The notes under the pieces: generated by a model
The model's database searches: none
What the model saw: only the letters and a program-made list of their open reading frames with translations
Told to the model about the DNA's origin: nothing
Source of the DNA: Coriaria nepalensis
Lineage: Eukaryota; Streptophyta; Magnoliopsida; Cucurbitales; Coriariaceae
Reading direction: 5' to 3'
Length of the DNA stretch: 64,000 bases
Assembly: GCA_027186245.1 (NCBI GenBank)
Contig: CP114482.1
Coordinates: forward strand, 18,681,209 to 18,745,208
Made by a program: the position numbers and the translations under genes
Part shown: piece after piece, positions 1-11,270 of the stretch
Layout: each line of letters opens with the position of its first letter
Numbering within the stretch: position 1 is the stretch's first letter

Positions 1-425
1 TTGTTTGAATTGCTTTCAAAAGAATTAGTGAGTTGAAAAAACTCATTGACATGAATCTCAAATGAAACAAATGACTACGTGCCGTAAAATGATCATTAGC
101 TAGTTATGTACGAAAGTCGGGTTCGAAGTGCGAAAATAGAATTCATTTTAATTGCTCTCAAATGAATTAGTGAATTTCAAAGAGACATTCAGATGATGAC
201 TCTAAGAATAATCAAATTCATACTTGCCTTCAAAAAATCATAACCAATCTATGCACGAAAGTCATGTTTGAAATGCGAAAATAGTATTCGCTCCAATGGG
301 TTCGAAACAATTTAGTTTCTTGAAAAAACTCATTGCCATGAATATAACATAAAACAAATGCATACTTGTCTTAAAAAGATCATTAACAAGTGATTCACAA
401 AAGTAGTGTTTGAAGTGGAAAAATA

Positions 426-567
426 GAATTTGTTCGAATTGCTTTCAAAAGAATTAGTGAGTTGAAAAAACTCATTGACATGAATCTCAAATGAAACAAA
501 TGACTACGTGCCGTAAAATGATCATTAGCTAGTTATGTACGAAAGTCGGGTTCGAAGTGCGAAAATA
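426..567. repeat. Representative monomer A of family 1 (142 bp)
   Basis: Begins GAATTTGTTCGAATTGC and ends just before the GAATTC of monomer B. Its 3' third carries AATGATCATT (a perfect 10-bp palindrome) and then a CpG-rich tail, GTACGAAAGTCGGGTTCGAA. Variants of A across the array differ at the first T run (GAATTTGTTCG, GAATTCGTTCC or GAATTCGTCC), at AGTGAGTTG versus AGTGACTTG or AGTGTCTTG, and at GTAC versus CTAC in the tail. These variants mark sub-arrays and were used to trace duplications. Confidence 0.93.
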
Positions 568-712
568 GAATTCATTTTAATTGCTCTCAAATGAATTAGT
601 GAATTTCAAAGAGACATTCAGATGATGACTCTAAGAATAAACAAATTCATACTTGCCTTCAAAAAATCATAACCAATCTATGCACGAAAGTCATGTTTGA
701 AATGCGAAAATA
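568..712. repeat. Representative monomer B of family 1 (145 bp)
   Basis: Begins GAATTCATTTTAATTGC, so almost every unit gives an EcoRI site here. Bases 569-577 (AATTCATTT) and 589-597 (AAATGAATT) form a perfect 9-bp inverted repeat with an 11-base spacer. The 3' part reads ATGCRCGAAAGTCATGTTTG, a version of the core shared by all monomers. B is 3 bp longer than A and C. Subtype markers include TTCATACTTGCC versus GTTATACTTGCC and CGAAAGTC versus CGAAACTC. Confidence 0.93.
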
Positions 713-854
713 GTAATCGCTCCAATGGGTTCGAAACAATTTAGTTTCTTGAAAAAACTCATTGCCATGAATATAACATAAAACAAATGCATACTTGTTT
801 TAAAAAGATCATTAACAAGTGATTCACAAAAGTAGTGTTTGAAGTGGAAAAATA
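713..854. repeat. Representative monomer C of family 1 (142 bp)
   Basis: Begins GTAATCGCTCC in this copy (GTATTCGCTCC in most) and ends with GTGTTTGAAGTGGAAAAATA just before the next A. It is the most diverged of the three monomers: it has lost the CGAAAG core CpG (CACAAAAGTAG) and has a typical ATGAATATAACATAAAAC stretch. C crosses the region where minus-strand frames stay open in units with a 1-bp deletion in the following A. Confidence 0.93.
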
Positions 855-3800
855 GAATTTGTTCGAATTGCTTTCAAAAGAATTAGTGAGTTGAAAAAAC
901 TCATTGACATGAATCTCAAATGAAACAAATGACTACATGCCCTAAAATGCTCATTAGCAAGTTATGTACGAAAGTCGGGTTCGTAGTACGAAAATAGAAT
1001 TCATTTTAATTGCTTTCAAATGAATTAGTGACTTTCAAAGAGACATTGAGATGATGACTCTAAGATTAAACAAATTCATACTTGCCTTGAAAAAATCATA
1101 ACCAAGCTATGCGCGAAAGTCATGTTTGAAATGCGAAAATAGTATTCGCTCCAATGGGTTCGAAATAATTTAGTTTCTTGAAAAAACTCATTGCCATGAA
1201 TATAACATAAAACAAATGCATACTTGTCTTAAAAAGATCATTAACAAGTGATTCACAAAAGTAGTGTTTGAAGTGGAAAAATAGAATTTGTTCGAATTTC
1301 TTTCAAAAGAATTAGTGAGTTGAAAAAACTCATTGACATGAATCTCAAATGAAACAAATGACTACGTGCCGTAAAATGATCATTAGCTAGTTATTTACGA
1401 AAGTCGGGTTCGAAGTGCGAAAATAGAATTCATTTTAATTGCCCTCAAATGAATTAGTGAATTTCAAAGAGACATTCAGATGATGACTCTAAGATTAAAC
1501 AAATTCATACTTGCCTTCAAAAAATCATAACCAAGCTATGCACGAAAGTCATGTTTGAAATGCGAAAATAGTATTCGCTCCAATGGGTTCGAAATAATTT
1601 TGTTTCTTGAAAAAACTCATTGCCATGAATATAACATAAAACAAATGCATACTTGTTTTAAAAAGATCATTAACAAGTGATTCACAAAAGTAGTGTTTGA
1701 AGTGGAAAAATAGAATTTGTTCGAATTGCTTTCAAAAGAATTAGTGAGTTGAAAAAACTCATTGACATGAATCTCAAATGAAACAAATGACTACATGCCC
1801 TAAAATGCTCATTAGCAAGTTATGTACGAAAGTCGGGTTCGTAGTACGAAAATAGAATTCATTTTAATTGCTTTCAAATGAATTAGTGACTTTCAAAGAG
1901 ACATTGAGATGATGACTCTAAGATTAAACAAATTCATACTTGCCTTGAAAAAATCATAACCAAGCTATGCGCGAAAGTCATGTTTGAAATGCGAAAATAG
2001 TATTCGCTCTAATGGGTTCCAAATAATTTATTTTCTTGAAAAAACTCATTGCCATGAATATAACATAAAACAAATGCATACTTGTCTTAAAAAGATCATT
2101 AACAAGTGATTCACAGAAGAAGTGTTTGAAGTGGAAAAATAGAATTTGTTTGAATTACTTTGAAATGAATTAGTGAGTTGAGAAAACTCATTGACATGAA
2201 TCTCAAATGAAACAAATGACTACTTGCCCTAAAAAGATCATTAGCAAGTTATGTACGAAAGTCGGGTTCGAAGTGTGAAAATAGAATTCATTTTAATTGC
2301 TTTCAAATGAATTAGTGAATTTCAAAGAGACATTGAGATGATGACTCTAAGATTAAACAAATTCATACTTGCCTTCATAAAATCATAACCAAGCTATGCG
2401 CGAAAGTCATGTTTGAAATGCGAAAATAGTATTCGCTCCAATGGGTTCGAAACAATTTAGTTTCTTGAAAAAACTCATTGCCATGAATATAACATAAAAC
2501 AAATGCATACTTGTCTTAAAAAGATCATTAACAAGTGATTCACAAAAGTAGTGTTTGAAGTGGAAAAATAGAATTTGTTCGAATTGCTTTCAAAAGAATT
2601 AGTGAGTTGAAAAGACTCATTGACATGAATCTCAAATGAAACAAATGACTACTTGCCCTAAAATGATCATTAGCAAGTTATGTACGAAAGTCGGGTTCGA
2701 AGTGCGAAAATATAATTCAATTTAATTGCTTTCAAATGAATTAGTGACTTTCAAAGAGACATTGAGATGATGACTCTAAGAATAAACAAATTCATACTTG
2801 CCTTCATAAAATCATAACCAAGCTATGCGCGAAAGTCATGTTTGAAATGCGAAAATAGTATTCGCTCGAATGGGTTCGAAATAATTTAGTTTCTTGAAAA
2901 AACTGATTGCCATGAATATAACATAAAACAAATGCATACTTGTCTTAAAAAGATCATTAACAAGTGATTCACAAAAGTTATGTTTGAAGTGCAAAAATAG
3001 AATTCGTCCAATTGGTTTCAAATGAGTTCGTGACTTGAAAAGACTAATTGACATGAATCTCAAATGAAACAAATGACTACTTGCCCTAAAATGATCATTA
3101 GCAAGTTATGTACGAAAGTCGGGTTCGAAGTGCGGAAATATAATTCAATTTAATTGCTTTCAAATGAATTAGTGACTTTCAAAGAGACATTGAAATGATG
3201 ACTCTAAGAATAAACAAATCCATACTTGCCTTCAAAAAATCATAACCAAGCTATGCGCGAAAGTCATGTTTGAAATGCGGAAATAGTATTCGCTCCAATG
3301 GGTTCTAAATAATTTATTTTCTTGAAAAAACTCATTGCCACGAATATAACATAAAACAAATGCATAATTGTCTTAAAAAGATCATTAACAAGTGATTCAC
3401 AAAAGTTGTGTTTGAAGTGCAAAAATAGAATTCGTCCAATTGGTTTCAAATGAATTCGTGACTTGAAAAGACTAATTGACATGAATCTCAAATGAAACAA
3501 ATGACTACATGCCCTAAAATGATCATATTAGCAAGTTATGTACGAAAGTCGGGTTCGTAGTACGAAAATAGAATTCATTTTAATTGCTTTCAAATGAATT
3601 AGTGAATTTCAAAGAGACATTGAGATGATGACTCTAAGATTAAACAAATTCATACTTGCCTTCATAAAATCATAACCAAGCTATGCGCGAAAGTCATGTT
3701 TGAAATGCGAAAATAGTATTCGCTCCAATGGGTTCGAAACAATTTAGTTTCTTGAAAAAACTCATTGCCATGAATATAACATAAAACAAATGCATACTTG

Positions 3801-4290
3801 TCTTAAAAAGATCATTAACAAGTGATTCACAAAAGTAGTGTTTGAAGTGGAAAAATAGAATTTGTTCGAATTGCTTTCAAAAGAATTAGTGAGTTGAAAA
3901 AACTCATTGACATGAATCTCAAATGAAACAAATGACTACTTGCCCTAAAAAGATCATTAGCAAGTTATGTACGAAAGTTGGGTTCGAAGTTTGGAAATAG
4001 AATTCATTTTAATTGCTTTCAAATGAATTAGTGAATTTCAAAGAGAAATTGAGATGATGACTCTAAGATTAAACAAATTCATACTTGCCTTCATAAAATC
4101 ATAACCAAGCTATGCGCGAAAGTCATGTTTGAAACGCGAAAATAGTATTCGCTCCAATGGGTTCGAAACAATTTAGTTTCTTGAAAAAACTCATTGCCAT
4201 GAATATAACATAAAACAAATGCATACTTGTCTTAAAAAGATCATTAACAAGTGATTCACAAAAGTAGTGTTTGAAGTGGAAAAATAGAAT

Positions 4291-6450
4291 TTGTTTGAAT
4301 TGCTTTCAAAAGAATTAGTGAGTTGAAAAAACTCATTGACATGAATCTCAAATGAAACAAATGACTACGTGCCGTAAAATGATCATTAGCTAGTTATGTA
4401 CGAAAGTCGGGTTCGAAGTGCGAAAATAGAATTCATTTTAATTGCTCTCAAATGAATTAGTGAATTTCAAAGAGACATTCAGATGATGACTCTAAGAATA
4501 ATCAAATTCATACTTGCCTTCAAAAAATCATAACCAATCTATGCACGAAAGTCATGTTTGAAATGCGAAAATAGTATTCGCTCCAATGGGTTCGAAACAA
4601 TTTAGTTTCTTGAAAAAACTCATTGCCATGAATATAACATAAAACAAATGCATACTTGTCTTAAAAAGATCATTAACAAGTGATTCACAAAAGTAGTGTT
4701 TGAAGTGGAAAAATAGAATTTGTTCGAATTGCTTTCAAAAGAATTAGTGAGTTGAAAAAACTCATTGACATGAATCTCAAATGAAACAAATGACTACGTG
4801 CCGTAAAATGATCATTAGCTAGTTATGTACGAAAGTCGGGTTCGAAGTGCGAAAATAGAATTCATTTTAATTGCTCTCAAATGAATTAGTGAATTTCAAA
4901 GAGACATTCAGATGATGACTCTAAGAATAAACAAATTCATACTTGCCTTCAAAAAATCATAACCAATCTATGCACGAAAGTCATGTTTGAAATGCGAAAA
5001 TAGTAATCGCTCCAATGGGTTCGAAACAATTTAGTTTCTTGAAAAAACTCATTGCCATGAATATAACATAAAACAAATGCATACTTGTTTTAAAAAGATC
5101 ATTAACAAGTGATTCACAAAAGTAGTGTTTGAAGTGGAAAAATAGAATTTGTTCGAATTGCTTTCAAAAGAATTAGTGAGTTGAAAAAACTCATTGACAT
5201 GAATCTCAAATGAAACAAATGACTACATGCCCTAAAATGCTCATTAGCAAGTTATGTACGAAAGTCGGGTTCGTAGTACGAAAATAGAATTCATTTTAAT
5301 TGCTTTCAAATGAATTAGTGACTTTCAAAGAGACATTGAGATGATGACTCTAAGATTAAACAAATTCATACTTGCCTTGAAAAAATCATAACCAAGCTAT
5401 GCGCGAAAGTCATGTTTGAAATGCGAAAATAGTATTCGCTCCAATGGGTTCGAAATAATTTAGTTTCTTGAAAAAACTCATTGCCATGAATATAACATAA
5501 AACAAATGCATACTTGTTTTAAAAAGATCATTAACAAGTGATTCACAAAAGTAGTGTTTGAAGTGGAAAAATAGAATTTGTTCGAATTGCTTTCAAAAGA
5601 ATTAGTGAGTTGAAAAAACTCATTGACATGAATCTCAAATGAAACAAATGACTACATGCCCTAAAATGCTCATTAGCAAGTTATGTACGAAAGTCGGGTT
5701 CGTAGTACGAAAATAGAATTCATTTTAATTGCTTTCAAATGAATTAGTGACTTTCAAAGAGACATTGAGATGATGACTCTAAGATTAAACAAATTCATAC
5801 TTGCCTTGAAAAAATCATAACCAAGCTATGCGCGAAAGTCATGTTTGAAATGCGAAAATAGTATTCGCTCTAATGGGTTCCAAATAATTTATTTTCTTGA
5901 AAAAACTCATTGCCATGAATATAACATAAAACAAATGCATACTTGTCTTAAAAAGATCATTAACAAGTGATTCACAGAAGAAGTGTTTGAAGTGGAAAAA
6001 TAGAATTTGTTTGAATTACTTTGAAATGAATTAGTGAGTTGAGAAAACTCATTGACATGAATCTCAAATGAAACAAATGACTACTTGCCCTAAAAAGATC
6101 ATTAGCAAGTTATGTACGAAAGTCGGGTTCGAAGTGTGAAAATAGAATTCATTTTAATTGCTTTCAAATGAATTAGTGAATTTCAAAGAGACATTGAGAT
6201 GATGACTCTAAGATTAAACAAATTCATACTTGCCTTCATAAAATCATAACCAAGCTATGCGCGAAAGTCATGTTTGAAATGCGAAAATAGTATTCGCTCC
6301 AATGGGTTCGAAACAATTTAGTTTCTTGAAAAAACTCATTGCCATGAATATAACATAAAACAAATGCATACTTGTCTTAAAAAGATCATTAACAAGTGAT
6401 TCACAAAAGTAGTGTTTGAAGTGGAAAAATAGAATTTGTTCGAATTGCTT
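4291..6450. repeat. Segmental block, copy 2 of 1-2,590, one unit shorter
   Basis: Starts TTGTTTGAATTGCTTTC exactly like base 1 of the window and follows the same order of private variants, but lacks one ~429-bp unit relative to copy 1. After about 6,450 the sequence resumes the TACGTGCCGTAAAATG unit type seen near 490 and 920, so the copy boundary lies inside monomer A. The pattern fits unequal exchange between misaligned units. Confidence 0.85.
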
Positions 6451-8576
6451 TCAAAAGAATTAGTGAGTTGAAAAAACTCATTGACATGAATCTCAAATGA
6501 AACAAATGACTACGTGCCGTAAAATGATCATTAGCTAGTTATGTACGAAAGTCGGGTTCGAAGTGCGAAAATAGAATTCATTTTAATTGCTCTCAAATGA
6601 ATTAGTGAATTTCAAAGAGACATTCAGATGATGACTCTAAGAATAAACAAATTCATACTTGCCTTCAAAAAATCATAACCAAGCTATGCACGAAAGTCAT
6701 GTTTGAAATGCGAAAATAGTATTCGCTCCAATGGGTTCGAAATAATTTAGTTTCTTGAAAAAACTCATTGCCATGAATATAACATAAAACAAATGCATAC
6801 TTGTTTTAAAAAGATCATTAACAAGTGATTCACAGAAGAAGTGTTTGAAGTGGAAAAATAGAATTTGTTTGAATTACTTTCAAATGAATTAGTGAGTTGA
6901 GAAAACTCATTGACATGAATCTCAAATGAAACAAATGACTACTTGCCCTAAAATGATCATTAGCAAGTTATGTACGAAAGTCGGGTTCGAAGTACGAAAA
7001 TAGAATTCATTTTAATTGCTTTCAAATGAATTAGTGACTTTCAAACAGACATTGAGATGATGACTGCAAGATTAAACAAATTCATACTTGCCTTCAAAAA
7101 ATCATAACCAAGCTATGCGCGAAAGTCATGTTTGAAATGCGAAAATAGTATTCGCTCTAATGGGTTCCAAATAATTTATTTTCTTGAAAAAACTCATTGC
7201 CATGAATATAACATAAAACAAATGCATACTTGTCTTAAAAAGATCATTAACAAGTGATTCACAGAAGAAGTGTTTGAAGTGGAAAAATAGAATTTGTTTG
7301 AATTACTTTGAAATGAATTAGTGAGTTGAGAAAACTCATTGACATGAATCTCAAATGAAACAAATGACTACTTGCCCTAAAAAGATCATTAGCAAGTTAT
7401 GTACGAAAGTCGGGTTCGAAGTGTGAAAATAGAATTCATTTTAATTGCTTTCAAATGAATTAGTGAATTTCAAAGAGACATTGAGATGATGACTCTAAGA
7501 TTAAACAAATTCATACTTGCCTTCAAAAAATCATAACCAAGCTATGCACGAAAGTCATGTTTGAAATGCGAAAATAGTATTCGCTCCAATGGGTTCGAAA
7601 TAATTTTGTTTCTTGAAAAAACTCATTGCCATGAATATAACATAAAACAAATGCATACTTGTCTTAAAAAGATTATTAACAAGTGATTCAGAGAAGAAGT
7701 GTTTGAAGTGGAAAAATAGAATTTAATTGAATTACTTTCAAATGAATTAATGAGTTGAGAAAACTCATTGACATGAATCTCAAATGAAACAAATGGCTAC
7801 TTGCCCTAAAATGATCATTAGCAAGTTATGTACGAAAGTCGGGTTCGAAGTACGAAAATAGAATTCATTTTAATTGCTTTCAAATGAATTAGTGACTTCC
7901 AAACAGACATTGAGATGATGTCTGCAAGATTAAACAAATTCATACTTGCCTTCAAAAAATCATAACCAAGCTATGCGCGAAAGTCATGTTTGAGATGCGA
8001 AAATAGTATTCGCTCCAATGCGTTCCAAATAATTTATTTTCATGAAAAAACTCATTGCCATGAATATAACATAAAACAAATGCATACCTGTCTTAAAAAG
8101 ATCGTTAACAAGTGATTCACAAAAGTAGTGTTTGAAGTGCAAAAATAGAATTCGTTCCAATTGCTTTCAAATGAATTAGTGACTTGAAAAGACTAATCGA
8201 CATGAATCTCAAAGGCAACAAATGACTACTTGCCCTAAAATTATCATTAGCAAGTTATGTACGAAAGTCGGGTTCGAAGTGCGAAAATAGAATTCATTTT
8301 AATTGCTTTCAAAAGAATTTGTGACTTTCAAAGAGACATTGAGATGACGACTCTAAGATTAAACAAAGTTATACTTGCCTTGAAAAAATCATAACCAAGC
8401 TATGCGCGAAAGTAATGTTTGAAATGCGGAAATAGTATTCGCTCCAATGGGTTCCAAATAATTTATTTTCTTGAAAAAACTCATTGCCATGAATATAACA
8501 TAAAACAAATGCATACTTATCTTAAAAAGATCATTAACAAGTGATTCACAAAAGTAGTGTTCGAAGTGCAAAAATA

Positions 8577-8863
8577 AAATTCGTTCGAATTGCTTTCAAA
8601 TGAACTAGTGACTTTGAAAGAGACATTGAGATGATGACTCTAAGATTAAACAAATTCATACTTGCCTTCAAAAAATCATAACCAAGCTATGCGCGAAAGT
8701 CATGTTTGAAATGCGAAAATAGTATTCGCTCCAATAGGTTCGAAATAATTTATTTTCGTGAAAAAACTCATTTCCATGAATATAACATAAAACAAATGCA
8801 TACTTGTCTTAAAAAGATCATTAACAAGTGATTCACAAAAGTAGTGTTTGAAGTGGAAAAATA
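8577..8863. repeat. Dimeric unit (287 bp) with an A/B hybrid monomer
   Basis: Monomer C of the previous unit is followed by an A-type 5' end (AAATTCGTTCGAATTGC), which passes within the shared word ATGAAYTAGTGACTT into B sequence (GAAAGAGACATTGAGATG), then C at about 8,722. The 3' half of A and the 5' part of B are gone, so the unit is 287 bp, exactly one 142-bp monomer short of 429. This is an in-register exchange between A and B at a common word. It resembles the D monomers of 43,972-49,137. Confidence 0.92.
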
Positions 8864-9199
8864 GAATTTGTTCGAATTGCTTTCAAAAGAATTAGTGAGT
8901 TGAAAAAACTCATTGACATGAATCTCAAATGATACAAATGACTACTTGCCCTAAAATGATCATTAGCTAGTTATGTATGAAAGTCGGGTTCGAAGTGCGA
9001 AAATAGAATTCATTTTAATTGCTCTCAAATGAATTAGTGACTTTCAAAGAGACATTGAGATGATGACTCTAAGAATAAACAAATTCATACTTGCCTTCAT
9101 AAAATCATAACCAAGCTATGCGCGAAAGTCATGTTTGAAATGCGAAAATAGTATTCGCTCCAATGGGTTCGAAATAATTTAGTTTCTTGAAAAAACTCA

Positions 9200-11270
9200 T
9201 TGCCATGAATATAACATAAAACAAATGAATACTTGTCTTAAAAAGATCGTTAACAAGTGATTCACAAAAGTAGTGTTTGAAGTGCAAAAATAGAATTCGT
9301 CCAATTGCTTTCAAATGAATTAGTGACTTCAAAAGACTAATTGACATGAATCTCAAATGAAACAAATGACTACTTGCCCTAAAATGATCATTAGCAAGTT
9401 ATGTACGAAAGTCAGGTTCGAAGTGCGAAAATAGAATTCATTTTATTTGCTTTCAAATGAATTAGTGACTTTCAAAGAGACATTGAGATGATGACTCTAA
9501 GAATAAACAAATTCGTACTTGCCTTCAAAAAATCATAACCAAGCTATGCGCGAAAGTCATGTTTGAAATGCGAAAATAGTATTCGCTCTAATGGGTTCCA
9601 AATAATTTATTTTCTTGAAAAAACTCATTGCCATGAATATAACATAAAACAAATGCATACTTGTCTTAAAAAGATCATTAACAAGTGATTCACAAAAGTA
9701 GTGTTTGAAGTGGAAAAATAGAATTCGTTCCAATTGCTTTCAAATGAATTAGTGACTTGAAAAGACTAATTGACGTGAATCTCAAATGAAACAAATGACT
9801 AGTTGCCCTAAAATGATCATTAGCAAGTTATGTACGAAAGTCGGGTTCGAAGTGCGAAAATAGAATTCATTTTAATTGCTCTCAAATGAATTAGTGACTT
9901 TCAAAGAGACATTCAGATGATGACTCTAAGAATAAACTAATTCATACTTGCCTTCATAAAATCATAACCAAGCTATGCGCGAAAGTCATGTTTGAAATGC
10001 GAAAATGGTATTCGCTCTAATGGGTTCCAAATAATTTAATTTCTTGAAAAAACTCATTGCCATGAATATAACATAAAACAAATGAATACTTGTCTTAAAA
10101 AGATCGTTAACAAGTGATTCACAAAAGTAGTGTTTGAAGTGCAAAAATAGAATTCGTCCAATTGCTTTCAAATGAATTAGTGACTTCAAAAGACTAATTG
10201 ACATGAATCTCAAATGAAACAAATGACTACTTGCCCTAAAATGATCATTAGCAAGTTATGTACGATAGTCAGGTTCGAAGTGCGAAAATAGAATTCATTT
10301 TAATTGCTTTCAAATGAATTAGTGACTTTCAAAGAGACATTGAGATGATGACTCTAAGAATAAACAAATTCGTACTTGCCTTCAAAAAATCATAACCAAG
10401 TTATGCGCGAAAGTCATGTTTGAAATGCGAAAATAGTATTCGCTCTAATGGGTTCCAAATAATTTATTTTCTTGAAAAAACTCATTGCCATGAATATAAC
10501 ATAAAACAAATGCATACTTGTCTTAAAAAGATCATTAACAAGTGATTCACAAAAGTAGTGTTTGAAGTGGAAAAATAGAATTCGTTCCAATTGCTTTCAA
10601 ATGAATTAGTGACTTGAAAAGACTAATTGACGTGAATCTCAAATGAAACAAATGACTAGTTGCCCTAAAATGATCATTAGCAAGTTATGTACGAAAGTCG
10701 GGTTCGAAGTGCGAAAATAGAATTCATTTTAATTGCTCTCAAATGAATTAGTGACTTTCAAAGAGACATTCAGATGATGACTCTAAGAATAAACTAATTC
10801 ATACTTGCCTTCATAAAATCATAACCAAGCTATGCGCGAAAGTCATGTTTGAAATGCGAAAATGGTATTCGCTCTAATGGGTTCCAAATAATTTAATTTC
10901 TTGAAAAAACTCATTGCCATGAATATAACATAAAACAAATGAATACTTGTCTTAAAAAGATCGTTAACAAGTGATTCACAAAAGTAGTGTTTGAAGTGCA
11001 AAAATAGAATTCGTCCAATTGCTTCCAAATGAATTAGTGACTTCAAAAGACTAATTGACATGAATCTCAAATGAAACAAATGACTACTTGCCCTAAAATG
11101 ATCATTAGCAAGTTATGTACGAAAGTCAGGTTCGAAGTGCGAAAATAGAATTCATTTTAATTGCTTTCAAATGAATTAGTGACTTTCAAAGAGACATTGA
11201 GATGATGACTCTAAGAATAAACAAATTCGTACTTGCCTTCAAAAAATCATAACCAAGCTATGCGCGAAAG
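9200..11270. repeat. 857-bp (two-unit) tandem super-repeat, about 2.4 copies
   Basis: Landmarks recur at 857 bp: AAAATGGTATTCGCTC at about 10,003 and 10,860; GACGTGAATCTC at about 9,773 and 10,630; ACTAGTTGCCC at about 9,798 and 10,655; AGTCAGGTTCG at about 9,411, 10,268 and 11,125. Two alternating 428/429-bp unit types make a six-monomer repeat. The left member of the series (about 9,150) still has CCAATGGGTTCG where the next two have CTAATGGGTTCC. Confidence 0.88.

Larger units (their letters stand above)
1..2590. repeat. Segmental block, copy 1 (pairs with 4,291-6,450)
   Basis: About six units that match 4,291-6,450. From 1 to about 1,275 the offset is 4,290 bp (10 units); from about 1,700 it is 3,861 bp (9 units), because copy 1 holds one more unit (about 1,275-1,703, with the private changes TTCGAATTTC and GTTATTTACG). 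Shared private variants include AAGAATAATCAAATTC (about 205 and 4,495), TAGTAATCGC (711 and 5,001), CCTAAAATGCTCATTAGC and CACAGAAGAAGTG. The match ends near 2,590, where copy 1 has GAAAAGACTC and copy 2 has GAAAAAACTC followed by TACGTGCCG. Confidence 0.85.

Noticed and set aside
520..567. CENP-B box-like match in the A tail (GTACGAAAGTCGGG)
   Set aside because: Compared with the core pattern NTTCGNNNNANNCGGGN, only the A and CGGG part fits; the TTCG half is absent at the required distance.
541..567. RNA polymerase III B-box-like word GGTTCGAAG in monomer A (tRNA or SINE origin)
   Set aside because: Partial B-box similarity only; no A box at a suitable distance, no cloverleaf, and the corresponding site in B, C, alpha, beta and gamma does not keep the word. 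Probably chance.
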